Positions 1-7,901 of a stretch of DNA of 64,000 nucleotides are shown piece after piece. A program made the translations under genes and the position numbers. The DNA is from Natronobacterium haloterrestre (GTDB lineage Archaea > Halobacteriota > Halobacteria > Halobacteriales > Natrialbaceae), in the NCBI RefSeq assembly GCF_900112205.1, contig NZ_FOKW01000002.1, positions 372,001-436,000 of the forward strand. Reading direction: 5' to 3'. A model generated the notes under the pieces. The model was not told where the DNA came from and made no database searches. It saw only the letters and a program-made list of their open reading frames with translations. Every line of letters starts with the position of its first letter. Position 1 is the first letter of the stretch.

Positions 1-509
1 ACGGTACGCAGCAGGGCGGCGAGGAGCGCCCCGCTGGCCGCGAGGAAGACGACCCGTGGGAGCGCCGATTCGACGGCTGCGACGGACGCGTCGACCGCGA
101 GGGTTCCGGACTGGCCGACGACGCCGGCGGCCGTCGCCGCGACCGAGAAGCCGATCACGTGGGCCACGTCGTCGTCCGTTCGCAGGCGGACGGCCTGTTC
201 GCCGAGGTTTCCGTAGCCGACGAGGAAAACGGTCCCGACGAAGATGGCCGTCGACATCGCGGTCCCGACGGCGAGCAGTCCCAGGGCGACGCCCGCGAGA
301 ACGAACGTGAGCAGGCCGTAGAGGCGACCGTCCTCGTAGTCCCCCGGGTAGGCGAGGAGATCGAAGAGGGGGCCGTCGGTGACGACGAACGCGCCGAGCA
401 ACAACGCAGCGGCGAGTGCCCCCGCGACCTCGGGTCCGAAGAGCGGAACGGCAAGCGACAGCGTACAGAGTGCCGCGAAGACGCCGGCTCGCCGAACGGG
501 TGCTGTCAC
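1..509 (-). CDS. DUF92 family integral membrane protein (3' end beyond window)
   Basis: The first 169 codons are visible, starting at a GTG at 507-509. A TAA lies in frame nine codons upstream, so this is the first possible start. The translation is strongly hydrophobic with short loops. It contains an LLAYPGDYEDGRLYGLLTF stretch and a VGYGNLGEQAVRLRTDDDVAHVIGF stretch typed here in part only, which match my memory of the haloarchaeal DUF92 (TMEM19/VTE6-like) family. Plant VTE6 phosphorylates phytyl phosphate, so a polyprenyl-phosphate role is plausible but inferred. The gene is divergent from the cis-prenyltransferase-like gene at 707, with about 200 bases between them, which supports an isoprenoid-carrier theme. 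The C-terminus lies beyond base 1. Confidence 0.75.
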   Translation of the reverse strand, partial: MTAPVRRAGVFAALCTLSLAVPLFGPEVAGALAAALLLGAFVVTDGPLFDLLAYPGDYEDGRLYGLLTFVLAGVALGLLAVGTAMSTAIFVGTVFLVGYGNLGEQAVRLRTDDDVAHVIGFSVAATAAGVVGQSGTLAVDASVAAVESALPRVVFLAASGALLAALLRT

Positions 510-706
510 GATATCGGTCTCTTTCTGTCGGCTTTACTTGAAGGTTCCCGAACTCGTATCGACCGGGTTTTCGGGCGACAGCGCCGGCCTCTCGCAGCTT
601 TCTGTCCTGGCTGTGAGGGCAGGATTCACACGCTCGAGCGCGTCGAGGCCGGAGTCGCGTGGCAAAGAACGTAACGCGTATGATACCGGGCGGGATATCC
701 GGCGGT

Positions 707-1312
707 GTGGGTCTGTACGAACGCTACCTCGCCCTCCGGATTCGCCGCCACGAGGCCGATCCCCCCGACCACGTCGCCCTGGTCATCACCGAACGCGACC
801 TGCTCGAGGACGGGGCCTACGAGACGCTGGCGGACTTCTTCGAGTGGGCGACCGAGTACGCCTCGCTGGTGACCGTCTACGTGAGCGTCCTCGACTCCGA
901 GGCGGTCCCCGCCCTGCGGCGCGAACTCGAGACGATCGACGCCCCGCGGGAGGTGGCCGTTCGTGGTCCCGACGACCGGGCGCCCGCGGACGCGCCGATC
1001 CGGGTCGGGATCGGACTGGGTGGCAAACACGAGTTTACCAGCGCAGTGCGGACGCTGGCGGAAAGCGTCGACGAGGGCACCCTCGAGCCCGAGGAGATCG
1101 ACGACGAGGCGGTCGAACAGCACCTCGTCTTCCCCTCCGAGCCCGATCTCGTCATCAAGACCGGCGCGGAGCGACTCTCCGATTTCATGATCTGGCAGTC
1201 GGTTTACTCGGAACTGTACTTCACCGACGTCAACTGGCGGGACTTCCGCAAGCGGGACTTCCTGCGGGCGGTACGGGAGTACTGTAACCGGTCGCGGCGG
1301 TTCGGGCGATAG
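707..1312 (+). CDS. Cis-prenyltransferase (UppS) family paralogue lacking the DGNRR motif
   Basis: This 201-residue protein aligns by eye with UppS proteins. HVALVITERDLLEDG replaces the usual HVAVIQDGNRRYA, and the C-terminal DLVIKTGAERLSDFMIWQSV matches the DLIIRTGGDERTSNFLPW region of the canonical copy at 6258-7202. The catalytic Asp and the phosphate-binding DGNRR loop are therefore missing or altered, as in the regulatory subunits (NgBR/Nus1 type) of heteromeric cis-prenyltransferases. A partner rather than catalytic role is my inference. I chose the GTG at 707 because haloarchaeal homologues begin near MGLYERYLAL. An ATG at 680 and a GTG at 659 are in frame and remain possible. Confidence 0.8.
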   Translation: MGLYERYLALRIRRHEADPPDHVALVITERDLLEDGAYETLADFFEWATEYASLVTVYVSVLDSEAVPALRRELETIDAPREVAVRGPDDRAPADAPIRVGIGLGGKHEFTSAVRTLAESVDEGTLEPEEIDDEAVEQHLVFPSEPDLVIKTGAERLSDFMIWQSVYSELYFTDVNWRDFRKRDFLRAVREYCNRSRRFGR

Positions 1313-1334
1313 CCCGCGGAGCCGTTTCCCGACG

Positions 1335-1637
1335 TCACTTCGCGGTGACGTACGTCAGGAAGGCCAGCGCGACGGTCTGGAAGGCTCGAAGGGTTGCGAC
1401 CGACTGCTGGACGCCCGGCGAGTCGGCGTAGAGCATCCCGCTGCTGAAGAAGAAATAGATCGCGACGATGTTCTCGAGCAGCATCGCGACCCCGAACACG
1501 GCCAGCCCTGCGGTCATCTCGGAGCCGAAGGTCCGGTAGTTCCGGATCCAGATGATCGTAAGCACCCCGAGGAGGAGTACGTTCGCTCCCGAGAGGAGGG
1601 TCGCGACCATCAGCCAGGGACCCATCGCGGTCTCCAT
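1335..1637 (-). CDS. Small integral membrane protein, function unknown
   Basis: The 100-residue product has three or four predicted membrane helices: about residues 7-28, 40-64 and 78-98. It has no catalytic motif that I can recognise. Its ATG ends at 1637, directly against the stop of the winged-helix gene at 1638-1910, so the two are almost certainly co-transcribed. That pairing of a small membrane protein and an ArsR-like regulator suggests a sensing or stress module, but the substrate is unknown. The nearby sulfite-oxidase-family gene runs in the same direction 40 bases upstream of the regulator, so all three could share a transcript. Confidence 0.65.
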   Translation of the reverse strand: METAMGPWLMVATLLSGANVLLLGVLTIIWIRNYRTFGSEMTAGLAVFGVAMLLENIVAIYFFFSSGMLYADSPGVQQSVATLRAFQTVALAFLTYVTAK

Positions 1638-1910
1638 TCACATCGCCTCCAGGACGGTTTCGAACTCCTCGCGGTGTCGCTCGAACCGGTCGGTGAGGAA
1701 GTACAGCTTCCCGTACTCGTCGCCGCCGGACTCGATCACGTCGTGTTCCTGTAGCATATCGAGGTGGTGTCTCACTGTATTGTAGTCGACGTCGAGGCAC
1801 TCCGCGAGTTGATTGGCGTTCCGGGGTCGCTCGTCGAGGGCGGCGATGATGCGTGCACGGTTCTCACCGCCGCGGGTTCCGACGAGGAGGTACCAGAGTG
1901 CCTTCTCCAT
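1638..1910 (-). CDS. ArsR-type winged-helix transcriptional regulator
   Basis: The 90-residue protein is essentially a single winged-helix domain: an N-terminal helix with GENRARIIAALDERP, a recognition region NANQLAECLDVDYNTVRHHL, and a wing with YGKLYFLTDRF. That order is typical of short haloarchaeal ArsR/MarR-like repressors. No cysteine pair for metal sensing is visible in the helix-turn-helix, so metal sensing is not supported. It abuts the membrane protein at 1335-1637. A short inverted repeat, CTCGT-a-ACGAG at 1922-1932, lies directly upstream and could be an operator, but it is weak. Confidence 0.8.
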   Translation of the reverse strand: MEKALWYLLVGTRGGENRARIIAALDERPRNANQLAECLDVDYNTVRHHLDMLQEHDVIESGGDEYGKLYFLTDRFERHREEFETVLEAM

Positions 1911-1950
1911 CCGTGCGTGGTCTCGTAACGAGGCACTATGAGTCCGGCGG

Positions 1951-3458
1951 TCATCCGTTTACGGTCCTGCTGACCCACCCCGTTGCGCCGCTGGGGAACG
2001 ACTCCGATCGCTCCTCGGGTTGGAGCTCCCCCTCGCCGTCGGTCGCCCGTACCACGACCTCGTGGCTGCCGTCGGGATCGAACTCGTAGCGCCACTGCCG
2101 CCACACGTCGTCGCCCGGAAGCGGTTCCGAGAGCTCGGCGTCCGCCCAGCTGTCGCCGCCGTCCGTCGACACCTCGACGCGTTCGATGCCCCGGGTCCCC
2201 GCATAGGCGTGGCCGGCCACCTCGATCGTCCCGTCGTCCAGTACGGTGTCGCTCCAGAGTTTGGCGACCGTGTTCACCGGGCCGGTGCCGTGCCAGCCGC
2301 GCTGTTCCCAGTAGCCGTCCATCTCCTCGTTCAGCAGTTCGATCTCCTGGAGCCACTTGACGTTCGTCTCTCCCCAGTGACCCGGGATCAGCACGCGAAC
2401 CGGGTAGCCGTGGGACTGGGGGAGCGACCGCCCGTTCATTCCCCACGCGAGGAAGCCGTCCTCGAGGGCCTCGATCGGGAACTGGACGAAGTAATCGTCC
2501 GCCGCGTGGAGCATCGCACACCCGCACTCGCCTTCGGGGTCGGCCTCCTCGAGCAGGGGCTTGATCGGCGTTCCGGTCCAGACGGCGGTGTCCAGCTTTT
2601 CGCCGTTCAGGTCCTCGCCGACACACCGGAGGGTCACGAACCGGCGCTCGGTCGGCATCCCGGTCAACTCGTCGAACGTGATCGTGGTGTCGTCGCCGAC
2701 CTCCCCGGTGATGGTCATCGACCAGTCGTCGGGCGAGAGTTCGGGGTCGAATCCGCGATGTCGACGTTGTAGAACTCGTCGAACGTACTCACGAGCCCCG
2801 GGACGTCGCCCTCGATGTCGAGGGCGTTCGCCTCGGCCTGCTCCATCAGCGTCGCTTCGTCGTCCCCGTCGTCCGTCGTTTCGCTCTCGTTTCCTCCCTC
2901 GATCTCCTCGAGGGGTTCGCCGCCGGCGGTGTCGTCGTCGGCAGTCAATCGACGGAAGCCGAGAGCCGTGGCGAGGAAGGCCAGCGCGCTCACGCCCGAA
3001 ACGAGCGCGCGCCGCCGCGACGGATCGTGTTCGGGAGCGGCGACTGGCGTTGCACCGAGGGCGGCAAACGCCAGTACGGGCACCCCGGCACCGATCGCGA
3101 GCAGTGGCTCGGCCGTGATCGAGGCCGTCAGACCCCACGCGGCGACGCCGGCCAGGCCGACCCCGACCGCCGGTCGGTCCAGTCGCCGAGCGACGCGGAG
3201 TCCCACGACTGCGGCGACGGCGAGCAACCCGACGGCGATGGCGAACGAAAGCGCGATGTGGAGGAGATGTGCCCGTTCGCCGACGTTCTGTATCATCCAC
3301 GCGACGATCGGGCCCGGCGTGGCCCTGACGACGGCGTCGTCGATCGGGGCGACCAGGAACTCGCGGGAGTAGCCCGTCACCGCGTAGGAGCCGGCGACGC
3401 CGGTCAGGCCGGCGAGGGCCGCGAAGACGACTTCCCTGCGGGACGGAGAGGTCGTCAT
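1951..3458 (-). pseudogene. Membrane-anchored sulfite oxidase family molybdopterin protein, interrupted by a one-base frameshift
   Basis: The reading starts at an ATG at 3456-3458, four bases after the lipoprotein gene. It encodes about 170 residues of hydrophobic segments and an acidic linker, then DEFYNVDIA. There the frame ends at 2715 after a nonsense tail. The molybdopterin domain continues in another frame from DPELSPDDWSM, near 2748, to the stop at 1951. Visible family features are LRCVGEDLNGEKLD with the expected molybdenum-ligand Cys, GYPVRVLIPGHWGETNVKWL, and a C-terminal Mo-co dimerisation-like domain with STDGGDSW. The span is 1508 bases, one short of 503 codons, so restoring one base repairs it. 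Sequencing error and true inactivation cannot be separated here. Confidence 0.85.
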
Positions 3459-3462
3459 CGGG

Positions 3463-4494
3463 TCACCCCATCCCCCCGGAGACGACGGGGCAGTTGACGG
3501 TCGCGGTGTCGGTCTCGAGGACGGTTGCATCGGTCGCCGACTCGAGGTCCGAAACGTCCCCGAACTCCTCGTTGTCGTAGACGGTGACCGTCCACAGCGG
3601 CGAGTACCCCTCGTCCTCCGGCAGCGAGGCGACGACGTTGTGGGTCTGCTCGCTCATCTCCTCTGTCATGAACCCGGACTGGGGCCCGCCGCCGTCCTCG
3701 TCGGGGTTCACGTCGAACGAGACGTAGATGGGTGTGGTCGGAACGGTTCCGTCGTCGGTCGCCTCGAGCGGGCGCTCCTCGAAAAGGAAGTAGCTGACGA
3801 CGGTCCCGTCGTACCAGCCCTCGACCAGTTCCTGGTCTCCGTCCCCGTCCCCGTCCCCGTAGCCGTAGCGTTTCGAGGCCCTGGAACCGTCGGGGACGAT
3901 CGGGCAGTTCTTGATCGTCTCCGTGGGCGTGATCTCGAAGTCGCCGTCCATCAGTTCGGCCGCGCTCGTCACCGCGTTGGCCTCGTAGTCGTCGGGAACC
4001 GTCACCCGGTGGACGTGCCAGAAGTCGTTGTACCCCTCGTCGCCGGGAACTACGCCGACGACGTTGAGCTGGTCCTCGACCGGGTCGCCGTTCTCCCGGA
4101 AGAACGCGTAGATGGGCGCGGGGTCGGTCGGCTGTACGTCGAAGTTGTAGTACTCGACGGGTTCGCCGTCCGGCCCGAATCCCTGGGTGACGAACGGACC
4201 CTGGTCGAAGTCGATCGGCGCGTCGGGTTCGGGGAGATCGTTGGTCTCGTCGCGGACCATCAACGTCCCCGCGTCCTCGCTGAACCGATCGATCTCCGCT
4301 CGAGGCGCGTCGCTCGGGTCCATGGCGGTCGATTCCGCCATGGTGTCGTCGGTCGAGTCGTCCATGGAACCGTCGTCCATCGCGTCGCCGTCGGAGCCGT
4401 CACCGTCACCTCCCAGACAGCCTGCCAGTGCGATGATCGTCGCGCCGCTTACGCCGTGTAGGAGCCGTCGTCGCGTCGTGTCTGTCTCGGGCAT
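3463..4494 (-). CDS. Tat-exported lipoprotein with two internal repeats
   Basis: The N-terminus has a twin-arginine stretch (TTRRRLL) and a lipobox LAGC with Cys at residue 26, so it should be exported folded and lipid-anchored. A low-complexity DGSMDDSTDD linker follows. Two related units follow, about residues 120-200 and 245-343. Each runs PIY..F...N, NVV..P.DEGY, a W-containing strand, and ends in NCP-I/V-V with one Cys. A GDGDGDGD insert is encoded by GTCCCC repeats on the plus strand. I do not recognise an enzyme motif. The gene lies four bases upstream of the sulfite-oxidase-family gene, so an extracytoplasmic redox or substrate-binding partner role is a reasonable guess. Confidence 0.75.
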   Translation of the reverse strand: MPETDTTRRRLLHGVSGATIIALAGCLGGDGDGSDGDAMDDGSMDDSTDDTMAESTAMDPSDAPRAEIDRFSEDAGTLMVRDETNDLPEPDAPIDFDQGPFVTQGFGPDGEPVEYYNFDVQPTDPAPIYAFFRENGDPVEDQLNVVGVVPGDEGYNDFWHVHRVTVPDDYEANAVTSAAELMDGDFEITPTETIKNCPIVPDGSRASKRYGYGDGDGDGDQELVEGWYDGTVVSYFLFEERPLEATDDGTVPTTPIYVSFDVNPDEDGGGPQSGFMTEEMSEQTHNVVASLPEDEGYSPLWTVTVYDNEEFGDVSDLESATDATVLETDTATVNCPVVSGGMG

Positions 4495-4742
4495 ACCGAT
4501 TGAGCGGACGGCTACGTCGGGAAAATAGATTTTTCAAGAACGGGTCGAACTCCCTCCGGCTTCGGTGCACATTCCGTCTAGAATTCGTTCGGATTCGCAC
4601 GGCTGTGAGCGTTCAGATTCGGTTGCAACCGCGCCTCGAGCAACGCGGCAATCCTCGCGCGGGCCCGCCAGCCCGTCCCGTCTGGTTGCGATCGTCACGG
4701 AATCCGCCAACACGTAGCCTCGACGTGATGGTGATCGTCCGT
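4495..4742. other. Intergenic region with no supported gene
   Basis: About 250 bases separate the lipoprotein start (4494, minus strand) from the stop of the surface protein (4743, minus strand). Any open frame here is short, rich in Arg and Ser, and looks like an off-frame translation of GC-rich DNA. The lipoprotein promoter should lie at 4500-4540, where an AAAATAGATTTTTC stretch is the best TATA candidate. I see no RNA gene. Confidence 0.4.
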
Positions 4743-6191
4743 TCAGTCTTCCATTCGTCGGACGAGAAGCGACAGCGCGACCAGCAGTGCGGCCACGGTG
4801 CCCGTCGAGACGCCGAACCCGGGAACGTCGTCGGCAGGGCTTTCAGCATCCGTCACGTCGGCTGTTGATTCCGACTCCGTCCGGTCCTCCGTGCTACCGT
4901 CGGTCCCCTCCGACGTCCCGTCCTTATCGGACATCCCCTCGCGTTCCGTCGCGTTCTCGGCTCCGGGAACGATGGCGGCAGGCGAGCCGATGGGATAGGT
5001 CGACTCGACCGCGGCGTGTTCGCGCTCGAGGTGAACGTGGATCTCCTCGTCGACCGGCAGCGTCGGTCGGCCGTTCTCGCCGGGAATCCGCAACGTTTCG
5101 GTCGAACGGTCGTCCTGTGGCTCGAGTCCGGCGCTGTAGTACAGTTGCTCCCGATCGGGGCCGGTCACCAGGATCGCTCCGCCGTGGGTGGTCCCGACGT
5201 CGAGGGTCAACTCGCGCGTCGGTTCGCCGTCGACGGTCGTCTCGGTCACCTCGGCGACCTCGACGGTCGCCCCTGGCTCCCGTACGACCCCGGAATAAGA
5301 GTCGACGACGTCACCGTCGTAGCGTAACTCGAGTTCGTATTCGGTGCCGGGTTCGACGGTCGAGAGGTCCGCCGAGAACCCGTGGTGGTCGGACCAGGGG
5401 ACCGCCGTCACGGGAACGGTGCGAGTCTCCGTTCCGTTCTCGCCGTCGAGTTCCAGACGGATCTCGGGTTCGGCGTCCCCGTCGCCGGGGACGTTGATTT
5501 CGACCTCCCGTCGGACCGCTTCGGTCGGGAGCGGGTCGCCGCTCGAGAGGTGGAGCACGTCGGCTTTCGACTCGTGAAATTCCACGGGCTCGTCCATCGG
5601 GTACGGTCTGTACGTCGACCCGAGCGCGATCCCGTACCTGTCTCGGTGTGAGACCGACCGATCGTCGGCGGCCGGCACCGCGGGATCGACGACGAGGTAG
5701 GTCACGCTCGCGTTTCGATACGCCGTGGCGTTCTCGGGTCCGAGCGGTATCTCGGTCCGGAGCGTTTCCGGAGTCGGGTTCGTCTGGAAGAGCCGAAGGT
5801 GTCCATCGTTCTCCTCCTCGAGCGAGGCGAAAAACCGACCGGTAGATGACGTCGCCGGGTCCGAACCGTCGGAGTCGTTCGCCGGTTCGTGGTGGGACGC
5901 CACCCGTTCGTCGTCGATCGCCACGACCAGCGTCTCGCGTTCGAGCATTACGGCCGCGTTTTCGATCGATCCGTCCGCTATTTTACGTTCGATGTCGTCG
6001 GCGCTTTGCAGGTCGTCGCCGTCGACGTCCGCTGCACGATAGAACGTGACGGACGGCGACGCGTTCTCCTCGGTCGTATCGGCGGTCGCAGTCCCGGCAG
6101 GACTGGCAGCGGCAGGGACCGGTCCGAGAACCACGACGGCGGCGAGACCGAGCAGGAGGACGACCGCAGTCTGGAAGGCAGAGTTACACAC
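4743..6191 (-). CDS. Secreted surface protein with PGF-CTERM-like sorting tail
   Basis: A hydrophobic Sec-type signal (about residues 5-30, ending PAAASPAG) is followed by about 400 acidic residues of probable beta-sandwich character. A Thr/Ser/Asp/Glu-rich stalk (about 420-455) comes next, then VPGFGVSTGTVAALLVALSLLVRR at the end. That PGF motif, hydrophobic segment and terminal Arg pair resemble the tripartite archaeosortase A signal. The protein is probably glycosylated, anchored in the cell envelope and processed at the C-terminus. The start is the GTG at 6189-6191, with a TATA-like TATTATATC on the minus strand near 6212-6222. The ligand is unknown. A BGTF-type surface domain is possible but not certain. 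Confidence 0.7.
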   Translation of the reverse strand: MCNSAFQTAVVLLLGLAAVVVLGPVPAAASPAGTATADTTEENASPSVTFYRAADVDGDDLQSADDIERKIADGSIENAAVMLERETLVVAIDDERVASHHEPANDSDGSDPATSSTGRFFASLEEENDGHLRLFQTNPTPETLRTEIPLGPENATAYRNASVTYLVVDPAVPAADDRSVSHRDRYGIALGSTYRPYPMDEPVEFHESKADVLHLSSGDPLPTEAVRREVEINVPGDGDAEPEIRLELDGENGTETRTVPVTAVPWSDHHGFSADLSTVEPGTEYELELRYDGDVVDSYSGVVREPGATVEVAEVTETTVDGEPTRELTLDVGTTHGGAILVTGPDREQLYYSAGLEPQDDRSTETLRIPGENGRPTLPVDEEIHVHLEREHAAVESTYPIGSPAAIVPGAENATEREGMSDKDGTSEGTDGSTEDRTESESTADVTDAESPADDVPGFGVSTGTVAALLVALSLLVRRMED

Positions 6192-6257
6192 GGTCGATAA
6201 TTCTCCCCTGCTGATATAATAGTCCGGGCTTCTCGAGCGCGACCGGCCACTGCGCCG

Positions 6258-7202
6258 TCAGTCCGCGATCGGTTCGCCCTCGAGGTCGCCGTCCTCACCG
6301 ACCGGGAACTCGTCCTCGGCGGGCCGTTCGCCCGTCGGCAGCGAGTCCCGGAACCGGTCGACGACCGAGCGGGCTTCGGGGAGTTCCGTGTCGCCCAGCG
6401 CCCCCAGTAGAGCGAGCGCGCGGCGCGCCCGCGTGCGCCGCCAGGACTCCTCGCGGTGCTCGTAGGTGCGGATCCCCCGGAGGAAGTCCGCCTTCGAGAA
6501 CTCGGGCCAGTAGGGCGTACAGAAGAAGACCGCGGCCTCGTTGCCGTTTGCGTGCCACGGCAGGAAGTTCGAGGTTCGCTCGTCGCCGCCGGTCCGGATG
6601 ATCAGGTCGACGTCCCGGACGGGCTGGTCGTAGAGCCGCTGTTCGATCGTCTCGACGTCGATCTCCTCGGGCTCGAGTTCGCCCTCATCGACCTCGGTCG
6701 CGACGTCGCGGGCGGCCTCGAGCAGCCGGGAGCGGCCGCCGTAGGCGAGGGCGATGTTGAGCACGAACCGGTCGTAGTCGCTGGTGCGCCGTTCGGCGTA
6801 GTCGACGGCCTCCTGGACGCGCTCGGGGAGCATTTCGATTTCGCCGATCGCCCGGATGCCGACCTCGTTCTCGTGGACGCGGTCGGCATCGGCGAACTCG
6901 CGGAGTTTCTCACAGAGGAGGTCGAACAGTTCCTCGTTTTCCTCGTCGGGCCGTTCGAAGTTTTCCGTGGAGAACGCGTACAGCGTCAGTTCTTCGACGC
7001 CGACGTCCTGACACCACTCGAGGACGCGCTCGGTCGTCTGTGCGCCCGCACGGTGGCCCTCGGGGGCGTCGCCGCCCCGCCGACGGGCGTACCGGCGGTT
7101 TCCGTCCTGGATCACCGCGACGTGGGTCGGTGCACCGGAGATCTCTCTCGAGAGGACCCGCTCGTAGATCGCGTCGGCGCGCTGACGGAGCCACCGCTTC
7201 AT
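6258..7202 (-). CDS. uppS: Polyprenyl (undecaprenyl-type) diphosphate synthase
   Basis: This is a canonical cis-prenyltransferase. It has HVAVIQDGNRRYARRRG with the catalytic Asp33, LTLYAFSTENFERP, NIALAYGGR, and the C-terminal DLIIRTGGDERTSNFLPW. It condenses isopentenyl diphosphate onto allylic primers to make the long cis-polyprenyl diphosphate that becomes the glycan carrier for S-layer N-glycosylation. At 314 residues it is longer than most homologues because of an acidic C-terminal tail after about residue 275. The degenerate paralogue at 707-1312 could be its partner subunit. The start is the ATG at 7200-7202. Confidence 0.93.
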   Translation of the reverse strand: MKRWLRQRADAIYERVLSREISGAPTHVAVIQDGNRRYARRRGGDAPEGHRAGAQTTERVLEWCQDVGVEELTLYAFSTENFERPDEENEELFDLLCEKLREFADADRVHENEVGIRAIGEIEMLPERVQEAVDYAERRTSDYDRFVLNIALAYGGRSRLLEAARDVATEVDEGELEPEEIDVETIEQRLYDQPVRDVDLIIRTGGDERTSNFLPWHANGNEAAVFFCTPYWPEFSKADFLRGIRTYEHREESWRRTRARRALALLGALGDTELPEARSVVDRFRDSLPTGERPAEDEFPVGEDGDLEGEPIAD

Positions 7203-7422
7203 CGGCCGAAAGGAAGGGGCCGACGACTATGTGTTTTGCGTGTTACTTTCCGCCAATGAGACGGGTCGACATGGTCTTGCGATACCGACGCCCTCCTGTC
7301 GTCGCGTCGCAGAACTGTCCGACCGTCCGGTACTCCACAATCGTTACTACACCCTTCATACGGCCCACAGGCCCCGGGATCGAATCGTGACGGCTATCCG
7401 TGCGGCGGTTCTCGTATCGACA

Positions 7423-7827
7423 ATGCCAGACACGATCGACGACGACCTCTATCAGCGGACGAAGGCACTGCTCGAGCCCGGCGAGATCGATCTCAACGGC
7501 GCGATCGTCCACACCGACTACGACGGTCAGGACGACGTCAAGATGATGCAGGCGACGATCGACGTCGGGGACGTCATCGCCGAACACTCCGGCTACGATC
7601 CGACCGACTGTTTCGTCTACTCGGGCAACGACGACCCCGATTTCTCCTCCAACCAGCACCAGGGGCTCACCCTCGACGACGAGGAGTTCGTCTGGGAGTG
7701 TCAGCAGCTGCTGCGCGAGGGGAGCTTCGACATCGTCGTCTACTACCGGGCCAGCGCGGACCACGAGGCGATCCTCGAGGACGTTCGCGAGATGGGCTTC
7801 GACGTGACCGGCGTCGAGGGCGACTGA
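7423..7827 (+). CDS. DUF5778 family protein
   Basis: The 134-residue acidic soluble protein starts at the ATG at 7423. It has the sequence features I associate with the haloarchaeal DUF5778 family: QRTKALLEPGEIDLNGAIVH near the N-terminus, CFVYSGNDDPDF in the middle, and VVYYRASADHEAIL near the C-terminus. No catalytic motif or membrane segment is visible and the function is unknown. It precedes the heme genes by 74 bases, but that gap contains a good TATA candidate for ahbAB, so it is probably transcribed separately. Confidence 0.75.
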   Translation: MPDTIDDDLYQRTKALLEPGEIDLNGAIVHTDYDGQDDVKMMQATIDVGDVIAEHSGYDPTDCFVYSGNDDPDFSSNQHQGLTLDDEEFVWECQQLLREGSFDIVVYYRASADHEAILEDVREMGFDVTGVEGD

Positions 7828-7871
7828 GGACGCACGCGGCCGTCTCCCACGGCGCTGGAGTCGCCGGGCTG

Positions 7872-7879
7872 TTTTTAGG
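7872..7879 (+). promoter_or_regulatory. TATA-like element for ahbAB
   Basis: TTTTTAGG lies about 25 bases before the ATG at 7902. This is the spacing expected of a leaderless haloarchaeal transcript that starts at or next to the start codon. Confidence 0.45.
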
Positions 7880-7901
7880 TACCGCCTCCCGAGGGGCGCG
7901 T

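Noticed and set aside
1922-1932. CTCGT-a-ACGAG as an operator for the small ArsR-like gene
   Set aside because: Five-base arms are too short in GC-rich DNA to be convincing without further copies.
2715-3458. The two halves of the sulfite-oxidase-family gene as separate genes (membrane protein plus soluble enzyme)
   Set aside because: The membrane half ends in an off-frame tail and the enzyme half has no start near its domain boundary. A single broken gene is simpler.
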